From Antedon mediterranea (taxonomy: Eukaryota > Echinodermata > Crinoidea > Comatulida > Antedonidae), in NCBI RefSeq assembly GCF_964355755.1, contig NC_092670.1, positions 36,569,795 through 36,633,794 of the forward strand: DNA of 64,000 nt, given 5' to 3'. The notes below the pieces were generated by a model, which was given only the letters and a program-made list of their open reading frames with translations, did not search any database and was not told the DNA's origin. Made by a program: the position numbers and the translations under genes. This document shows positions 22,980 to 34,479 of this stretch, piece after piece (the stretch's first letter is position 1; the number at the start of each line of letters is the position of its first letter).

Positions 22980-23412
22980 AAAATAATAATAATAATAATA
23001 AATAACATTTATAAAGCGCAAGAGACAAAGGTTTCAAAGCGCTGTGTTTTCCAAGATCAGTGCAAGTAGTAGCGTGCGATTATGCTTCTCTGAAGAGATG
23101 AGTTTTGAGTTTAGTTTTAAATGTGATAACAGATTTTGATGAGCGTATTTCGAGTGGTAGAGTGTTCCAGAGTTTTGGGGCTGCGACAGCGAAAGCACGA
23201 TCACCGTAAAACCGAGTTCTGGAACGGGGTCCAGGTTTTAGAAGAAGTCTGCTGGATGAACGAAGCGAAGAGTTGGTTGACGGAGTAATGATGTCACATA
23301 TGTAGGCTGGAGCACATCCGTTGATGGCCTTATATGTCAGCAACAGGATTTTAAAACGAATGCGCTGATCAACAGGCAACCAGTGTAAGTCACCAGTGTA
23401 AACACAAGTTAA
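22980..23412 (-). mobile_element. 5'-truncated L2/CR1-group LINE, 3' end
   Basis: The minus strand carries a 111-residue open frame (stop at 23080) matching the conserved tail of CR1/L2-group polyproteins: LHWLPVDQRIRFKILLLTYK at the start, then AINGCAPAYICD, GDRAFAVAAPKLWNTLPLEI and FKTKLKTHLFREA at the end. This region follows the RT thumb and lacks catalytic motifs. About 100 bases of 3' UTR end in GCGCTTTATAAAT then (TTA)n at 22980-23002, the usual L2-type tail. Truncation point is near 23410. No frameshift is present, so the copy is fairly recent. Confidence 0.85.
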
Positions 23413-24317
23413 CAAACTTTAAATTGTTTTTAGTCTCCTATTTTTGTTTTTGTTTAATTTTGTCAATTCCAAAGCTATAGCAGTGTTTCAAAGTACGGTA
23501 GTGTTTCTTATTTATATCTTTTTAATCGAAATTTTTAAAAATAAATTTGAATACATTTTTTCAAAATAATTAAATTAATTAAATAATAGGTAAACATTGA
23601 CAATATACCTTCATTGGTAATTACCTGTCACGACATTGCGATGAACACATAACAATATGGTTATTATATTTCTATAAGTAAAATATAAATATATTTATTA
23701 CAACATTCACTTGTCTTACCTTCTATTTATCATAAAGACCTGGCTAATATAACATAATGTATATGTTCATTATTCATGCAAGGTTTGTGATTGGTCACAC
23801 TTCAATTCCCAAACATTTTCAGTCCAGAATGTTTTTAACCTGAACAGCCAAACTGCTTATGTCCTATCCGATATTTAATCCGTCTATGAAAATACAAAAG
23901 ACAGACAAGATGAACATAACAACACACAAAGTGACTATTATTATTATTAAAACATTATTAATTAAATAATTGTACTAAATTACTGTTGTTGTTGTTGATT
24001 GATTTTCCACAAACATACGTTTCTTTATAAATCATTAAGTAGGTCTATATTATATAATGCGGATGGTGGGCAATATAAATCCAGAAATAGACTTTAAGCA
24101 AAGACCACCATTAACAAAATATATAAAAAAAAAACATTTACAATGAGGTTACGGTAACTGTAAAATAATTAATTAAATAAATAAATAGAAGCAAAATAAA
24201 GGTAGAGTGGTTTTTAACATATCTTCTTTTGTGGCTGTACATGTCGCAATTCAGATAAAGAGATGTATAAGAAGAAACCAGTTATTGAAACAAAAAACAA
24301 AATATATTTCAGAGTAC
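23413..24317. other. AT-rich DNA, no supported gene
   Basis: One TGTGATTGGTCACAC word at about 23789 may be a family C scrap. (GTT)n at about 23985-23997. Nothing else. Confidence 0.45.
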
Positions 24318-24741
24318 CTATTATCAAAGAACTTATAACACAAGAATCTCCTGTTCGTCCGAAGCGCGTAACAATTTCGAAAGGCATTGTGGGATAGAAT
24401 AGAGCTATGGGTGGCGCCATTGTGAGCAATGGAGTAGGGCGCCCGCTTCAAATTAGAAAGTCAAAATCATAGAGGGGATCTGCTAATGCTCTAGGGGGAG
24501 TAGAGTAATTGACTGAGGAGTAGGGCGCCCGCATCAAATTAGAAAGTCAAAATCATAGAGGGGATCTGCTAATACTCTAGGGGGGGTAGAGTAATTGACT
24601 TCCTAGTTTGGAGGGGGCGCTGCTCCATGCTGTGAAATGGCGTCGCCCAGTTTGACCTTTTAACCCTGTACTTCCGATACTGTGTTTTGAATGCAAATTG
24701 AAGAACAGGAGATTCTTGTGTTATAAGTTCTTTGCTATTAT
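24318..24741. mobile_element. 410-bp transposon with 32-bp perfect inverted termini and 7-bp target duplication
   Basis: 24325-24356 and 24703-24734 are exact reverse complements over 32 bases, starting CAAAGAACTTATAACACAAG. CTATTAT at 24318-24324 and 24735-24741 is a perfect 7-bp direct duplication. The interior holds a two-copy tandem repeat and is GC-richer than its surroundings. Duplications of 7-8 bp occur in P and some hAT elements, and P-element termini are also about 31 bp, but the terminal bases fit neither family clearly. No transposase is present. Perfect termini and flanks imply recent insertion. Confidence 0.85.
24431..24602 (+). repeat. Two-copy tandem repeat, period 86 bp, inside the 410-bp element
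   Basis: Each unit starts GGAGTAGGGCGCCCGC and ends GTAGAGTAATTGACT. The copies at 24431 and 24517 differ at only a few bases. Confidence 0.85.
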
Positions 24742-25424
24742 GTTGTTATTACTTATTGAGAGTATAATGTATACAGGAAAACTAGCAAACGAAATAACAC
24801 TTACTATTTAGGGTAATTGATTTTAATATTCAATAAATAATTTAAATTTTTATGAAGATTTATTTACACTGTTAGGCCTTCACCATATTTTCCAGTATGT
24901 GATAAATAATAATTTATTAGTTACTATAATTATACCTGTCTTTTAGATTATATATAGAAGGCATAACACTACTATATTTATATATTTCAATGTTGTATTA
25001 ATATGGAAATATTAATATAACAATTTAAAAAATAATATTTATTGATACCGATAACTATTTCATAAAAGAATTTATTTACACCAAGCATTTACTTTATGTT
25101 TTTCGGTACCCTACTAATTGAATTACATGAGTACTTGATTATTACTGATTTAATATTAGTTCTCATGCTAAGACCAATGTCCTCACATTAACTAAATATA
25201 ATATGTTAAAAGAGTCAAAGTTTATTCTACCTCAAGAAATGCATGACACGCCCAGTAAATACTCATTACACTATTTGTTTTGAAAGGTCTCAACAAATTA
25301 AAACACATGCCTGACAAACCTATTCACATCACTATCGCACGAAAAAGACAGTATTCTGGTGTGAACATGGAAAGTCCTTTTCCAACAAGAAGGAGATACA
25401 GTATCACCTCAAGCATGTTTGCGT
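24742..25424. other. AT-rich DNA, no supported gene
   Basis: Short frame 25280-25471 runs into the neighbouring MITE and is not supported. Nothing else seen. Confidence 0.45.
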
Positions 25425-25588
25425 TTAAAGCTCTGTTTGCACTATCAAACTATATGGGACTACAAATGTGATGTGCCCATATATGGACATGATGATTTCA
25501 TATCTCTACTATATTTGGGAATATCACTACCATGTTTGGGCACGTCACACTTTTTTGTCAAACTAGTTTGATAGTGTAGAGCTTTGGT
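25425..25588. mobile_element. MITE family A copy 3
   Basis: Left TTAAAGCTCTGTTTGCACTA and right AGTTTGATAGTGTAGAGCTT. An internal palindrome ACAAATGTGATGTGCCCA faces TGGGCACGTCACAC. It is 160 bp, a slightly longer variant of the family. Confidence 0.85.
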
Positions 25589-25995
25589 AAAACAAAAAAA
25601 ACAATGTGCATGTTGATTTGAGAATCCAAGTTTCTGTAAAGCGTTCTCAAATCTAAATTGCATTAAGTATTACAAAACAAATTATGGAGTGAAAAAACTT
25701 TAATTAAAAACTAAATTTTGAGCTACACAGCTAAAGAGACAATTATAATAATGTTCGGAAAGAGAGTTAATCTCAACCTTCTCTGATTATGTATATACTT
25801 CATCTTCTTTCTCAATCTCATATTTAAAATTAACATCCCATCTTAAATGTCATCAGGATGATTACCATGATATTACACATAATATTTACATTTTAATAAT
25901 AGCTTTACACGCGAAATTATTCCGAATTGAACTATAGAGAGATCTCGATTTGCGGCAATCGACGACCATCAGTTCAGTTGACGTGTCGTCGTTTT

Positions 25996-26235
25996 AGACC
26001 AAAATTGGATTTTTAAAAAAAACCTAAAAAAATGAAATTCAAAAAACAAACAAATAGTCAAATTTACTGGAAGTCAATGGATTTTTGGTTTAATTTAACC
26101 GTTTATTATTTTTTTTGGTCTTTTTGTAAGTGAAAACATTTGTTTCTTATTTTATTTTCTACAGAATTGATTGGCTTTATTAAAACGGGAAAATGGTCTA
26201 TTCAATTTTTTATGTTTTGGGGGCAATACAAATAA
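25996..26235 (+). mobile_element. MITE family E copy (5'-decayed)
   Basis: GACCAAAATTGGATTTTT, TCAATGGATTTTTGGTT, AATTTAACCGTTTATTA, GTGAAAACATT and TTTTGGGGGCAATACA match family E in order. The left terminus is missing. Confidence 0.6.
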
Positions 26236-29039
26236 AAAATGTGAACACACAAAATACAACAGATTTATCAAAATATTCGTTATTGATTATAGTTAAATAT
26301 AAATTCAGGATTTTTGTAAAATTTAGTTTAAAATGAAAAAGAAATAAATAATAACAAAAAAAATACGGACCGATATTAGTTGGAATGTTCTGATTGATAA
26401 TTAATCCAATATTAACATTTAGGAAAACGAGTTCTAAAACGTATTGTTTATTCTTATGAATCAGCGTCGTTAAGATATCTAGCTCATGAATTATTCCAAC
26501 ACCATCCAACTCAATACACATTCATTATTTATATAGGCCTACAAAATGGCGCATTTCTTCCTACGTTTCTAAACTTACAGTGAAAAAGATTAGGATTAGA
26601 AAATAGAACAAAATGAAAAAGGCGTGGCAACCTCGGTCTTTTGAAATTGAGAAGACATTTTAACTACCACCAAGTTTTCCATCTGGCGTTAATTAATAAT
26701 TAATACATTATAAATATTCAATAATAAGTAACAAGTTAACACATTTAATGAAAATGGTGGAAAGTTAACCCGCTCTTTCGATCGCATAGTCATGTAGTCT
26801 GCAACGCGCAAGCTGGCGATAAGCTGTTGAATGTTAGTCGCATCATCAATATGCGAGTTCATGATAATGATGTTCTCGACTCTAAATCTCCTATTTCAAT
26901 TGTTAATGCTGACAATAAAATGAAAATTGATAATCAATATTAAAATTTATATTTTATGCCTTTTATAAGAATAGAACTATTTTTATATTATGCATACTGC
27001 ATCAATTATTATCGTTGTCTATTATAACATATACTATTTTAACAGTAATTACTACGAATTAATTATTTGTTCGCCAGGTAATCATTAAGTGTATGCAAGA
27101 TGTTTTACGAAACTGTGACGTAAGTGTCGTATCATATCATTACGTTATCGCTACAGTTGTGCCATGGCCAATAATCATAGTAGGACGCTTTATCTTTTTC
27201 ATAAAGTTGAGAAAGAAATAAAAATACTGACAGAAAAACTTGTTAAACAGTATATGGTCATAAAAAATTAACTACACTAAGCTCTCATCCACGTCACACA
27301 TTTGATGCCTTTAATATATCAGTCTCATCTTTTGCTATAGGATGCTTGCATACATGCCGCACAAATATTACACGCGAATGCACTGTTTATACAGTCTCAC
27401 CATTCGGAAAAATATCTTTTTCATAAAGTTGGAAAAGAAATAAAAACACTAACAGTATGGTATGTTAAACAGTATGGTCATTTTGTGTTTATATATATAT
27501 AAATCAACATAAAGGGAATATGTTTATATATATAACATATCATTGTTTATTATTGCTTAATATTCTTCTGAATAACATTTGAAATAAGATTGTCTTAATA
27601 TTAGGAAGCCTACAGACTATAAGAAAAATCTGATTTTCAACAAAAGCTTTATCGAAAATCATCATAAATAATTAAAAATCAATATAATTGTAGGCCAGAC
27701 TATTCAGCGGAATTTAATTAAAACATTTTGTTTAAAATAAAAAATATGCATATATCTTTAATTTTGGTGCACACGACTTATCGTAACTCTCATACACGAA
27801 TTCGTGATAAACCAAGGTGTAAAACTAAGCGGAGGCGTAAATAACCTCTGTACTTGTTAGAATGTTTAATGTAGACAAATCTTAATTTAGGTCTGCTGGT
27901 ATATTGTCTTTCACATGATTTGATATTTTGACTCTTGTTTGTCTAGTAAAGTGTATCTATATCTCGTAAATAGCATCTTTAAATGTCTTCTTAACGATAT
28001 GTGACTGTACGTTATATTTGTAATCTATTTTACAGCATAAATCTGTAATATAAACATGGAGGAACCCCTCCATGATATAAATAAATACTAAAAGACGCTA
28101 ACTGGACCGTTGTAATGCAATACAATACTGTGCTCGGCTCTGAATGCTACATATAATATGTATTAAGTCCCGTCACATGTCAGGATTTTTTATAAGGACA
28201 AAATTACATCTCCACTCCCAAAGACTTGTAATAAGACTTTGTTTATGTAGAGCATCTTGTGTATATGTTTGTCTTTTGAACCTCTGAGGGTCCCAAATGA
28301 TCAGAAATTGCTGGATAGATCACCCTAATTAAATATGGTAAACAAAAAAACATAACATAAAGGGTACAGAAGTACAAGTTAGAAGACAAGCTGTTTATAT
28401 TTTGCAATAAAGTATTCGCAATATATACATCTTCATCGCAGAAATTTGAATTAAATATTAATGTTAATTATCATTGATAATGACAGTTTTATAATGAAAC
28501 TAATGAGATATATTGAATTTTTATTATTTAATATACTTTATGATTATGTTAGTAAAGTAGGCCTTGTTTTATGACGAGGCGAACACGAAATTAACGAATA
28601 ATAAGGTATACACCTATTATAATTGTATCATTTATCTTTACACATGTGGTCGATATTGTATAAATAATACTTAGTACTTACAGTAGTCGTTGATGTTATA
28701 CCACGTATTCCCCACGTCATATTTTCCATAAATATTTTACTTAACTCAATTAACGTATTGTCCCTCAAAATCATGAAAAAAGATCTATACAATTGTTATT
28801 AGGCTATTTTGCAATTTTAAGTTAAGTTTTAAGTTATTCATTTCAATAGAAAAAAAAATGAAACAAAATAATGATTTCGCTTATAAAAAGACAAAATAAG
28901 CATTTAAATTTAACGATAAATGTGAATAGTGAATATGTCCACTGGAGCTCAGTCCCGAATAAAATTCGGATACGTTTTATTATCATTTTACAAATAATTT
29001 TAAAAATAATACTTGCAGGATTTAGCTTTTTATTATTTA
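26236..29039. other. Long AT-rich stretch with one diverged direct repeat
   Basis: 27188-27265 and 27408-27484 are diverged direct copies (CTTTTTCATAAAGTTG, GAAATAAAAA, GTTAAACAGTAT, GGTCAT in order), about 220 bases apart. A minus-strand frame at 26210-26521 has a non-repetitive first half (IELDGVGIIHELDILT) but no homology or splice support that I can name. 28748-28765 (CGTATTGTCCCTC) may be a family E scrap. Confidence 0.4.
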
Positions 29040-29195
29040 TGTTTTAGTTTTTTTAGGCTAGTTAGGGACGTAGGGGGACACAACTAATCAAGCTCTTTTG
29101 AGTTTTTATGTGTTTCCTTTTCATCTTTTTTATGTTCTCATATATTGTTGTTGTATATTTTCATGACTAAAGATGAATAAAGAATATTTGAATTT
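29040..29195 (+). mobile_element. 3' end of a non-LTR retrotransposon (UTR only)
   Basis: The sequence ends in GATGAATAAAGAATATTTG followed by AATTTGAATTT, a standard LINE-type tail with a built-in AATAAA. Upstream GGGGGACACAACTAATCAAG then CTCTTTTGAG is typical of CR1-like 3' UTRs in marine invertebrates as I remember them. No coding part remains. Confidence 0.55.
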
Positions 29196-30232
29196 GAATT
29201 TTACGGGTTTTTTTTTCAGATAAAGTCAAAATAAGCATTTCTTTCTATTAAAAACATAATAATAAAATAATTATATAAAATCATAGAAACGTAATAAAAA
29301 GGTTTTAAAAGGCAGATAAAGAACAATTGACAAGAAAGTGTATAATTACGTTAAATTGATTTCATTCTTAAAATATATTAAAAGAATTTAAATTGTTACA
29401 TTAATTCATAAACAATTTAGTATAAAAATAATAATAACTATATTGAACATACGCCTTTAAATCGGCGGCACACGTTCTTCTGGACGGTGCGTTCTTACAT
29501 ATTATATTACATACATTATGTCAGCCTGAAGGTTAAATAAAAGTATAAAGAGAAAATAAAAGAAAAAAAAAACATTTAAATGAAAGAAAACGGATTGTAC
29601 AAAAATAAACTAAAGAGCAAAAAGTACAATACTTAACTTTGATGGAGTGTTATTATTTATTATTATTATTATTATCAATGTTTTTAATATGTTATTTTTA
29701 AAGAAAATATTATTAGACCTATTATTAAAAATGTCATTTAATTTAAATATTATATTGTTTATTATTATTTTATTATTTATGTTCTTGTTAATACTGTATA
29801 TCATTTAATTATGTTATGAGTTATGATCTTTATTTGTTATTTAGTTAAAGTAGTATTATTTTTATTATTATTTCGATTTTCCTAATTTTAATATTTAATC
29901 TTATTTTTAGTGTTTTATTAACCATTATACCTCAAATTATAATCCTGATTTAATTGTGTTTTTAAAGTTTTGTAAATATAAATTTAAAGTCTCCATGCAG
30001 CAGTTAAGTGTTGTTTACAATGATGATACAAAATACAGATATAGGCCTAAAATGAACAGAAATTACATTTGCAAAATTAACAAATTACATTAAAAAGTTA
30101 AACATAAGAAATAAATGAATGACAAGGCATTTTAAAATCAACTGATACAGTAAAAAAAAACAACATAAATTTACACTATGCAAGTCTTACTCTGCAATAC
30201 AGAACGGAAATCTGGTACAATCTCTAGATCTA
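29196..30232. other. AT-rich DNA, partly 3' UTR of the adjoining minus-strand LINE
   Basis: Sequence nearer 30232 probably belongs to the LINE below. (ATT)-rich tracts at 29645-29680 and 29755-29780 make long but meaningless Asn/Ile frames. Confidence 0.4.
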
Positions 30233-30982
30233 TTAATTGATAATTGCGGAGCGCTTTTTCCATGCTCTTTTGGCATATATTTTGCAAAATTTATCAAGTA
30301 TTAGATGGGTTTCTTTACTGAACACATGGTAGTCACTTCCAAGTGTTAGGTGTATTTTAACATCAGTATTAGAGTTTATGAATAAGTGCCAAATATGATT
30401 AAGGTTAGAAGATTGCAATTGTAGTTTTAATTTCATGTTTTCTTCTTTTCTAATGTCGTCGTAAGCAGGACATTCAAATAGGAAATGTGTTACGTTTTCT
30501 ATACGTTTTCATATTGCAAAGACTACATAAACCATCACTTTCAGGTAGCCAATTGCATTTTCTACCTTCTAATGGCAGAGTATCTGTGCGCAGCTTAAAT
30601 TTGATGCTTACCCCTTCAAAATCTGTTTTGTCCAGAAGGTAAGTTTCAAGACAAGGTTTTTTTTTAAAGATTTGTATTCGTTGAGTGATGATTTTGTATT
30701 TAACTTTTGGCTCCAATTAGCAATTGATAAATCAAAGAGAGATTGTTTAAGAGGGCACACCCAATGTGAATTAACAATTTCTTTGTTTTTACGAATATAT
30801 TCAAATATATCATTTGCATTACCTTTAGTAAATAGGTTTTCTAAGTGATTTACAAACTTATAACTTAATAGATTAAAATTACAGTTTAAGTAAAGAAGCA
30901 AAATAGAATGTAGCCATTCCAAAAGGCAAGCCTGAGTGGGAGTAGCCATAGGACTACATTTTTTATACGGTTCGAAGAACAA
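30233..30982 (-). pseudogene. Non-LTR retrotransposon C-terminal region with two frameshifts
   Basis: Three overlapping minus-strand frames are one broken polyprotein tail. The first (30982 to about 30660) includes IVNSHWVCPLKQSLFDLSIA. It passes by frameshift at the T-run near 30660 into CLETYLLDKTDFEGVSIKFK, then RTDTLPLEG and LCSLC. A second shift near 30505 leads into IENVTHFLFECPAYDD. Together LCSLC and HFLFEC form the Cys-Cys-His-Cys knuckle found after the RT in many invertebrate LINEs. The last frame ends at 30233 with a basic helix (FCKIYAKRAWKK). The RT domain itself is not visible upstream. Clade is uncertain; the copy is dead. Confidence 0.75.
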
Positions 30983-31774
30983 AAATCGAAATATATACCT
31001 TTCGCGGTCTTTTTTCTTGAACTGGTTTTGTCCTTATAGCACTTCACATCTCCTAAGCAAACTCCGGAGTTTACACCTGTGTTTTATTTAGTTTGCTAGG
31101 CGATTTAAAAGGGGTATGATTAAAAAAAAAATCTGTACACGCCTAGCTTTGGATAAAATTGATACAAAAAACAAGTATGGCAAAAAACAAAGTATTCAAA
31201 GTTGAGGCTTTTCTTCACTAATTTAAGCTGTGTTGCTTAGGCCTATAGTGGCAAAAAAAATCAAATTTCTTAAGAAACTTGGCATTGAAAGTCAAATCTT
31301 GATAAATACATACTACAATTCCACTTTTCAAGTAAAAATTGCTTTACCACAAATACGACATGTGTCACTTTTAACGCGTGCCCGAGGACGAAATGTCAGG
31401 GCTTTAAGAAGCGCTGCGATTACACGATCTACAGGGAGATAGAAAATGGCGTCGTTATGAACCAAAATCGGCAGAGAGAAACTCAGAAGTCGCGCAAAAT
31501 TTGTATTAAGCGTGGCTTATCACCAGGCGAATAGGAAGATGCTAATTCGCCAACTCTTTAACGAGAATTAAGCATGATTTTTTAACACATTTTAAAGTTA
31601 TTTTTGGTAAGAAGCATTTTGATTCGTGGCAATTGCACCATTCTTAGCTTGATGAAAAACAAACATAATTTACAGTAATCGACATGGATAGATATTCGGT
31701 GTAATTTAAATTATGTAAAGTCAAGTTGACTAATCTGGAAGTATAACTTGATATTTATGGTGAAAAAAAGCAAC
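30983..31774. other. AT-rich DNA, no supported gene
   Basis: A + strand frame at 31230-31442 ends in an Arg-rich stretch but has no recognisable domain or splice sites. Nothing else. Confidence 0.4.
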
Positions 31775-32250
31775 ACAGGAGATGCCAAGGAACAACACAA
31801 GAGTGGCCAAGGGGCGGTACAGGAGTGGCCAAGGAGCAACCCATGAGTGGCCAAGAAGCAACTTAGGAGTGGCCAAGGAGCGGTACAGGAGTGGCCAAGG
31901 AGCAACCCAGGAGTAGCCATGCAAGGAGCAACCCAGGGTGGCCAAGGGGTCACTCAGGAGTGGCCAAGAAGCGGTACAGGAGTGGCCAAAAAGCAGCCTA
32001 GGAGTAGCCAATGAGCAACCCAGGAGTGGCCAAGGAGCAACTTAGGAGTAGCCAAGGAGCAACCTATGAGTAGCCAAGGAGCAACCCAGGGGTGGCCAAG
32101 GAGCAACCCAGGATTGGCCAAGGAGCAACCCAGGGGTGGCTAAGAAGCAACCCAGGAGTGGCCAAGGAGCGCGGCCCAGGATCGAGTGGTCAAGGAGCGC
32201 GGCCCAGGATCGAGTGGTCAAGGAGCGCGGCCCAGGATCGAGTGACCAAG
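31775..32250 (+). repeat. Minisatellite, 22-bp units, with a 28-bp derivative at the 3' end
   Basis: The consensus AGGAGTGGCCAAGGAGCAAC plus two bases repeats about 17 times from 31775 to 32165. It then changes to three near-identical 28-bp units (GGAGCGCGGCCCAGGATCGA then GTGGTCAA). Because 22 is not a multiple of three, all frames read through with a 22-residue cycle, producing Trp/Pro/Leu-rich pseudo-proteins on the minus strand that are not genes. Confidence 0.9.
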
Positions 32251-32418
32251 ACTACTTAAAGACTAGTATGTGGACAAATAGAAATTTCAAACTTGAGAAA
32301 AAAAATGTTATGTTATGGTAAATGTAAACGTTATATGTATTTCATTTTTTATTTTATCATATATTCATATTTCATGTATTACATGAAAATTATGTATTCT
32401 ATAATTATAGGAAAAAAT
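32251..32418. other. AT-rich spacer
   Basis: Nothing recognisable. Confidence 0.4.
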
Positions 32419-32768
32419 AGATGTATTGTCCCCCTGAAAAAATAATTCTTAAAATTTTTGTTGTTGAATATTCCATTTAATGTAAAATAATAGTTATCCC
32501 CTTTGACCAAAAATTGGATCGAAAAAAAAAATGTATTTACCTGAAAAAATGTAATTTAAAGCAAAAAATTGTTAAATTGGCTGCCAGCCAATGGATTTTC
32601 GGTTGAATTTAACCATTTATTTTGTCATTTTACAAGTGAAAACATTATTTTTTTCGATTTTTTTTACTATGGAAGTGATTAACTTTACTAAAACTACAAA
32701 ATCACATATTCAAAGTCTTATTTAATTAATCTTCATTTTTCATGTTTTTGGGGGAGAATACATCTTTA
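32419..32768 (+). mobile_element. MITE family E copy 3
   Basis: AGATGTATTGTCCCCCTGAA opens it and TGGGGGAGAATACATCTTT closes it. Body words match the copy at 4018 throughout. Its poly-T run sits where that copy has poly-G. Confidence 0.8.
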
Positions 32769-32803
32769 AAGTAAACAAGGCCATATAGATGGCTGCAGTC
32801 GCG

Positions 32804-33475
32804 TGCTTAGTGTTTACCGACCGACCGACCAACCTACCAACTGACCGAAATTACTGAACATGTTTAAAAATGTTGAAATGTTTAAAAACAGTTATATTTT
32901 TTTAATTTACACGTGCGTAGCCTGTCACTTTTGACGTGCTCGTATAACGTAATTTCGAGTTGAAAAGTAAGTCAAGAAAACAGAAATCGGGCAAAAAGAG
33001 TGCACAACAACATTTAACGCGCAGTGCGCGCGCAAAAATCTGCGCACTCATGGCAATTTTGTAAACGCTTAAAATTGCCTGAAACGTACTCCTATTTCGT
33101 CGAAAATAAATTTTGAAAATTTAAGGCGCGCGTACGCATGCGTTACATGCGCTACGCACGTAATTGTATTGCCATATGATGATTTATGCCCTGAAATTTA
33201 TGAGTACCAAATTTTATTTAATTGTGATTCATGGTTGTGAAGATATGATTACAAACGTGATTTCGTTAAATCGTGCGTAGACCGCGTAATTTTTTATTGC
33301 GCACCGTGAAAACATAACCACATCGATTCCTGGCCATAAGGAATATACTGTGAAAAATTGACTTAGCTATATTAAACTGATATCAAGATAAGGTCAGAAA
33401 GCGATAAAACGCATAGTGATACCGGACCGACAGACAGACCGACAGACCGACAGACCGACCGACATAGTGAACTAT
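32804..33475 (+). repeat. CpG-rich block bounded by (GACC/GACA)n microsatellites
   Basis: The left edge has ACCGACCGACCGACCAACC (about 32817-32840). The right edge has CCGACAGACAGACCGACAG and further units (about 33424-33466), in the same orientation. Between them lie CpG-dense words (CGCGCAGTGCGCGCGC near 33020 and GGCGCGCGTACGCATGCG near 33125) in otherwise AT-rich DNA. The two edges in direct orientation and the simple tail suggest a retroposon, but no tRNA head or RT fragment was found. Confidence 0.5.
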
Positions 33476-33483
33476 AGAGTCGT

Positions 33484-33503
33484 TCTAGTGGGAACCACGC
33501 TTT
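33484..33503. mobile_element. Solo terminus of MITE family C
   Basis: TCTAGTGGGAACCACGCTTT matches the right end of family C copies (compare 61178-61196). No left partner is visible. Confidence 0.55.
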
Positions 33504-34479
33504 ATTAACACGACGATTTTTGCGTACTGTACGTTACTGCGTGTCGACAATGCAGCTAACGACGAATTGAATGAATCTAATCCTGTAACATTTTTAGTAT
33601 AAAACCAATAGCTGGCGCTATTACAAAAATATGTTACGTTTACTTCATTTTTCAGAAATTGATATGACTGCTTTTCTTCCATCGTTCTAACTAGAAAATA
33701 TCTAAAGAAAAATTCTACACCAGTTTTTTATTACTAATTTTCTCAAGTAACGTTATATATTACTGTAGGTTAAATAATGAATTGTGATTCACTGATGATC
33801 ATTGTCTTTAGTAAAAACAAAATCAACAGAATACACTCAGTGGTATTATACAATAGTTTCTCGTTGCTGTATCTAAAATTGTTCAGTGTTATAGAAACGT
33901 TCTGTAATACTGTGACACATGTGTATCACATGTGACTACTTTATCATAGGTCATAAGAAAAAAAATAACCCTAACCATACTTTGACAATGTATTATAGAA
34001 ATTGCATTTGATATTCAAGAAATAATGCAACTCGAAAGCCTGAATTAATAAAGAAATCGTTATGTCAATAACCTATTAAAAAGTGTGATAAAGTGCCGAT
34101 CTTATTGTACAGTGTAATGTAATTTAAAAGACGTTTTAAGAAAGCTATTTTTGGTCTAGAAAAGTCTGGCCTACAAATGCATAGAGAGCCCGACCAAACA
34201 TTAGAAGCAATTTATTCGTTGCGAGGGAAGTTAATTGAACTAAGACAAAACCGGTTTGCTTTGTCGGTCGAACAACAATGGATAAACAAGTTCATTTGTC
34301 ATTCAAATACTATGGCATGTATAATAGAAAAGATCATTTATTGTATATTAATATTCAGCTACTTTCCGCCTTGTTTCGTCCGCGGTCCGACAACCAACAG
34401 TATGTATTTTAGGCCATGTATTATTCCATAAACCAATCAACGCTGGCTAATATTACTATTAATAATTACTTACTGAATT
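33504..34479. other. AT-rich DNA, one unexplained frame
   Basis: The first 43 residues of a + strand frame (34177-34431) look non-random (SLRGKLIELRQNRFALSVEQ), but there is no acceptor or homology to support an exon. A foldback-like word set near 33870-33960 resembles the one at 4824. Confidence 0.35.

Noticed and set aside
26210-26521. 103-residue minus-strand frame with a non-repetitive first half
   Set aside because: Second half is Phe/Ile-rich AT sequence overlapping a MITE boundary; no splice signals or recognisable family.
31711-32011. Pro/Trp/Leu-rich minus-strand frames of 80-93 residues
   Set aside because: Read-through of a 22-bp minisatellite.
34177-34431. 84-residue + strand frame with a helical-looking start
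   Set aside because: No acceptor, donor or family resemblance; ends in hydrophobic AT-rich sequence.
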